Source of the DNA: Bradyrhizobium sp. 200
Lineage (GTDB): Bacteria > Pseudomonadota > Alphaproteobacteria > Rhizobiales > Xanthobacteraceae
Direction: 5' to 3'
Assembly: GCF_023100945.1 (NCBI RefSeq)
Contig: NZ_CP064689.1
Location: forward strand, 6,182,001-6,246,000
DNA length: 64,000 nucleotides
The position numbers and the translations under genes were made by a program. Of this stretch, positions 61,708 to 64,000 are shown piece after piece. The number at the start of each line of letters is the position of its first letter. The stretch's first letter is position 1. The notes under the pieces are model-generated. The model searched no databases and was not told where the DNA came from. It saw only the letters and a program-made list of their open reading frames with translations.

Positions 61708-63654
61708 ATGCAAAATTGGAATATCGCTGTGACCACATTTAGTAAAACGCCGCTCCTCGATACCATCCGCACGCCCGACGACCTTCGCAAGCTCAAAATC
61801 GAGCAGGTGCGGCAAGTCGCCGACGAACTCCGCCAGGAAACCATCGACGCCGTGTCGGTGACCGGCGGCCACTTCGGCGCCGGCCTCGGCGTCGTGGAAC
61901 TGACCACCGCCATCCACTACATCTTCGACACGCCGCGCGACCGCCTGATCTGGGACGTCGGCCACCAGGCCTACCCGCACAAGATCCTGACCGGCCGCCG
62001 CGACCGCATCCGCACGCTGCGCACCGGTGGCGGCCTCTCCGGCTTCACCAAGCGCACCGAGAGCGACTACGACCCGTTCGGCGCCGCGCATTCCTCGACC
62101 TCGATCTCCGCCGGCCTCGGCATGGCGGTGGCGCGCGATCTCTCCGGCGGCAAGAACAACGTTATCGCCGTGATCGGTGACGGCGCGATGTCAGCCGGCA
62201 TGGCCTATGAGGCCATGAACAATGCCGGCGCCATGAATTCGCGCCTGATCGTGATCCTCAACGACAATGACATGTCGATTGCGCCGCCGGTCGGCGCGAT
62301 GAGCGCGTATTTGTCGCGGCTCTACTCCGGCAAGACCTACCGCACGCTGCGCGACGCAGCGAAGCAGATCAACAAGCGTCTGCCGAAGATCCTTGCCAAC
62401 CGCGCCAACCGCGTCGAGGAATATTCCCGCGGTTTCATGATGGACGGCGGCACGCTGTTCGAGGAGCTCGGCTTCTATTATGTCGGCCCGATCGACGGTC
62501 ATAACCTCGACCATCTGCTGCCCGTGCTGAAGAACGTACGCGACATGGAAACCGGCCCGATCCTGGTCCACGTCGTGACGCAGAAGGGCAAGGGCTACGG
62601 CCCGGCGGAAGCTTCCGCCGACAAATATCACGCGGTGGTCAAGTTCGACGTTGCCACCGGCGCGCAGGCGAAAGCAAAACCGAACGCGCCGGCCTACCAG
62701 AACGTGTTCGGCCAGAGCCTCGTCAAGGAAGCCGAAAAGGACGACAAGGTCGTTGCCATTACGGCTGCGATGCCGTCCGGCACCGGCGTCGACATCTTCA
62801 ACAAGGCCTTCCCGCAGCGCACCTTCGACGTCGGCATTGCCGAGCAGCATGCGGTGACGTTTGCGGCCGGCCTCGCCACCGAGGGCTACAAGCCGTTCTG
62901 CGCGATCTACTCGACCTTCCTGCAGCGCGGCTATGACCAGGTGGTCCACGACGTCGCGATCCAGAGTCTGCCGGTACGCTTTGCGATCGACCGTGCCGGC
63001 CTGGTCGGCGCCGACGGCGCGACCCATGCCGGTTCGTTCGACAACGCCTATCTCGGCTGCCTGCCGAACTTCGTCATCATGGCGGCTTCCGACGAGGCCG
63101 AACTGGTGCACATGGTCGCTACGCAGGTCGCGATCAACGATCGGCCGAGCGCGGTGCGTTATCCGCGCGGCGAAGGCCGCGGCGTCGAAATGCCCGAGGT
63201 CGGCATTCCCCTCGAAATCGGCAAGGGCCGCATCGTCCGCCAGGGCAACAAGATCGCCCTGCTCTCGTTCGGCACGCGCATGGCCGAATGCGAAAAGGCG
63301 GCCGACGAACTCGCCGCCCATGGCCTCTCCACCACCATCGCCGACGCCCGCTTCATGAAGCCGCTCGACGTCGATCTGGTGCTGAAGCTGGCGCGCGACC
63401 ACGAGGTGCTGCTGACCATCGAGGAAGGCTCGATCGGCGGCTTCGGCTCGCACGTGATGCAGACGCTGTCGGATTACGGCATGCTCGACGGCGGCCTGCG
63501 GATGCGCGCGATGATCCTGCCCGACGAGTTCATCGACCATGACTCGCCGAACGCGATGTATGCCCATGCCGGCCTCGACGCCAAGGGCATCGTCGCCAAG
63601 GTGTTCGACGCGCTCGGCAAGGACTACAAGACCGAGACCGTCAAGCTCGCCTGA
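61708..63654 (+). CDS. dxs: 1-deoxy-D-xylulose-5-phosphate synthase
   Basis: 648 residues. First enzyme of the MEP isoprenoid pathway: condenses pyruvate and glyceraldehyde 3-phosphate. Thiamin-diphosphate motif [18 protein letters not shown] (about 152), [14 protein letters not shown], the [10 protein letters not shown] segment, the transketolase pyrimidine-binding domain with [15 protein letters not shown], and a C-terminal domain. A GTG at 61729 ([11 protein letters not shown]...) with GGAA upstream is a likely alternative start. Single gene after the hydrolase. Confidence 0.97.
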   Translation: MQNWNIAVTTFSKTPLLDTIRTPDDLRKLKIEQVRQVADELRQETIDAVSVTGGHFGAGLGVVELTTAIHYIFDTPRDRLIWDVGHQAYPHKILTGRRDRIRTLRTGGGLSGFTKRTESDYDPFGAAHSSTSISAGLGMAVARDLSGGKNNVIAVIGDGAMSAGMAYEAMNNAGAMNSRLIVILNDNDMSIAPPVGAMSAYLSRLYSGKTYRTLRDAAKQINKRLPKILANRANRVEEYSRGFMMDGGTLFEELGFYYVGPIDGHNLDHLLPVLKNVRDMETGPILVHVVTQKGKGYGPAEASADKYHAVVKFDVATGAQAKAKPNAPAYQNVFGQSLVKEAEKDDKVVAITAAMPSGTGVDIFNKAFPQRTFDVGIAEQHAVTFAAGLATEGYKPFCAIYSTFLQRGYDQVVHDVAIQSLPVRFAIDRAGLVGADGATHAGSFDNAYLGCLPNFVIMAASDEAELVHMVATQVAINDRPSAVRYPRGEGRGVEMPEVGIPLEIGKGRIVRQGNKIALLSFGTRMAECEKAADELAAHGLSTTIADARFMKPLDVDLVLKLARDHEVLLTIEEGSIGGFGSHVMQTLSDYGMLDGGLRMRAMILPDEFIDHDSPNAMYAHAGLDAKGIVAKVFDALGKDYKTETVKLA

Positions 63655-63704
63655 GGGCTAGCTCTGTTGTTTGATTGAATCGGTCTGTCCGCGGCGTCGC
63701 TTGA

Positions 63705-63838
63705 CCTCTCCCGCTTGCGGGGGGGGGGAGGTCGGATCGCATCGAAAAGATGCGACCCGGGTGGGGGAACTCTCTCCACCCGAGCAGTGCGACTAGCGGA
63801 TGCCCCCACACCAGCCCTCCCCCGCAAGCGGGAGAGGG
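63705..63838. repeat. Inverted repeat after dxs
   Basis: CCTCTCCCGCTTGCGG at 63705 and CCGCAAGCGGGAGAGG ending at 63838 are exact inverted arms, with an inner GGTCGGATCGCATC...CGACCCGGGTGG segment. A repeat of a kind known in Bradyrhizobium-group genomes and a possible terminator of dxs. Confidence 0.75.
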
Positions 63839-63859
63839 AGCGCTAGCACCGGTAACCCC

Positions 63860-64000
63860 ATGAAGATCTATCTGGCAGGTCCCGACGTGTTCCTGCCGGA
63901 CGCCATCGAGATCGGGCGCCGCAAGGTCGCGATCTGCGACCGCCATGGCGTGAGCGGCCTCTACCCGCTCGACAATGCGGTCGATCTTTCGGCCGCCGAT
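63860..64000 (+). CDS. Nucleoside 2-deoxyribosyltransferase-like protein (partial)
   Basis: 47 residues to the window edge; 3' end missing. ATG at 63860. The start MKIYLAGPDVFLPDAIEIGR and GLYPLDNAVDLSA match the nucleoside 2-deoxyribosyltransferase family (GPxVF and the D-N substrate-site segment). Confidence 0.75.
   Translation, partial: MKIYLAGPDVFLPDAIEIGRRKVAICDRHGVSGLYPLDNAVDLSAAD

Noticed and set aside
62191..63567. 458-codon minus frame over dxs
   Set aside because: Antisense shadow of dxs; codon pattern follows the plus-strand gene.
1..64000. CRISPR arrays, rRNA genes, further tRNAs, prophage structural genes
   Set aside because: None seen. Repeats present are dispersed or palindromic, not regularly spaced.

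Overview
The window looks like chromosome from a high-GC alphaproteobacterium of the Bradyrhizobium/Nitrobacteraceae type. The signs are FixJ-type and HWE-type two-component proteins, a GcrA-like regulator, an xseB ... dxs neighbourhood, and several palindromic intergenic repeats of kinds I recall from Bradyrhizobium genomes. Species-level assignment was not possible by reading alone.

Left part (1 to about 43,360) is an accessory region. Intact genes sit between many decayed ones. It holds a two-component system with an ABC-type periplasmic sensor (831-3682), a PQQ dehydrogenase followed by a cyanide-insensitive-type cytochrome bd oxidase (5627-9944), a DUF3302/HlyD pair (10393-11912), a Kef-type antiporter, an ABC exporter with a PLD-family protein, a receiver protein convergent with a MASE1/HWE kinase, and a set of small exported proteins. 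Three AraC-type regulators (one truncated) flank a trypsin-like protease. Two exported sulfatases and an exported HAD phosphatase follow, the first sulfatase ending inside an IS630-family insertion site. Then come a deaminase, an octaheme cytochrome c with TPRs, an LssY-C-like protein and an outer-membrane MetA-type protein. At least seven pseudogene remnants were found: a small exported protein, a histidine kinase, a response regulator, a surface protein, an OprP-type porin, an arylsulfatase and a tyrosine recombinase. The recombinase remnant lies next to the 3' end of a tRNA-Gln gene (43363-43437), which probably marks the edge of an old integrated element.

The most unusual feature of the left part is a 15-bp asymmetric motif, consensus CCGAAWNYGCATAGC. 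Thirteen good copies lie in intergenic DNA. Twelve point at a nearby downstream gene in the same orientation, most of them 55 to 165 bp before its start (one sits only 6 bp before the first ATG). The genes behind it are diverse: PQQ dehydrogenase, DUF3302/HlyD, ABC exporter, AraC regulator, sulfatase, deaminase, octaheme cytochrome, outer-membrane protein and small exported proteins. This suggests an island-wide regulon. A separate palindrome (ATTGGACC-AC-GGTCCAAT) occurs twice.

Right part (43,438 to 64,000) reads as core chromosome: DmdC-type acyl-CoA dehydrogenase, M15-like peptidase, GcrA-like protein, ring-cleaving-dioxygenase-like VOC protein, enoyl-CoA hydratase, 5'-nucleotidase, HDAC-like amidohydrolase, xseB, a membrane alpha/beta hydrolase, dxs, and the start of a nucleoside 2-deoxyribosyltransferase-like gene. 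It is interrupted at 50,950-54,680 by a three-gene cassette that matches the ABC three-component (ABC-3C) predicted conflict systems. The cassette has a nuclease-like protein with an ABC-3C-type C-terminus, a small middle component, and a DUF3732 SMC/Rad50-like ATPase. It is bordered on both sides by repeat DNA and is the best candidate for a defence system here.
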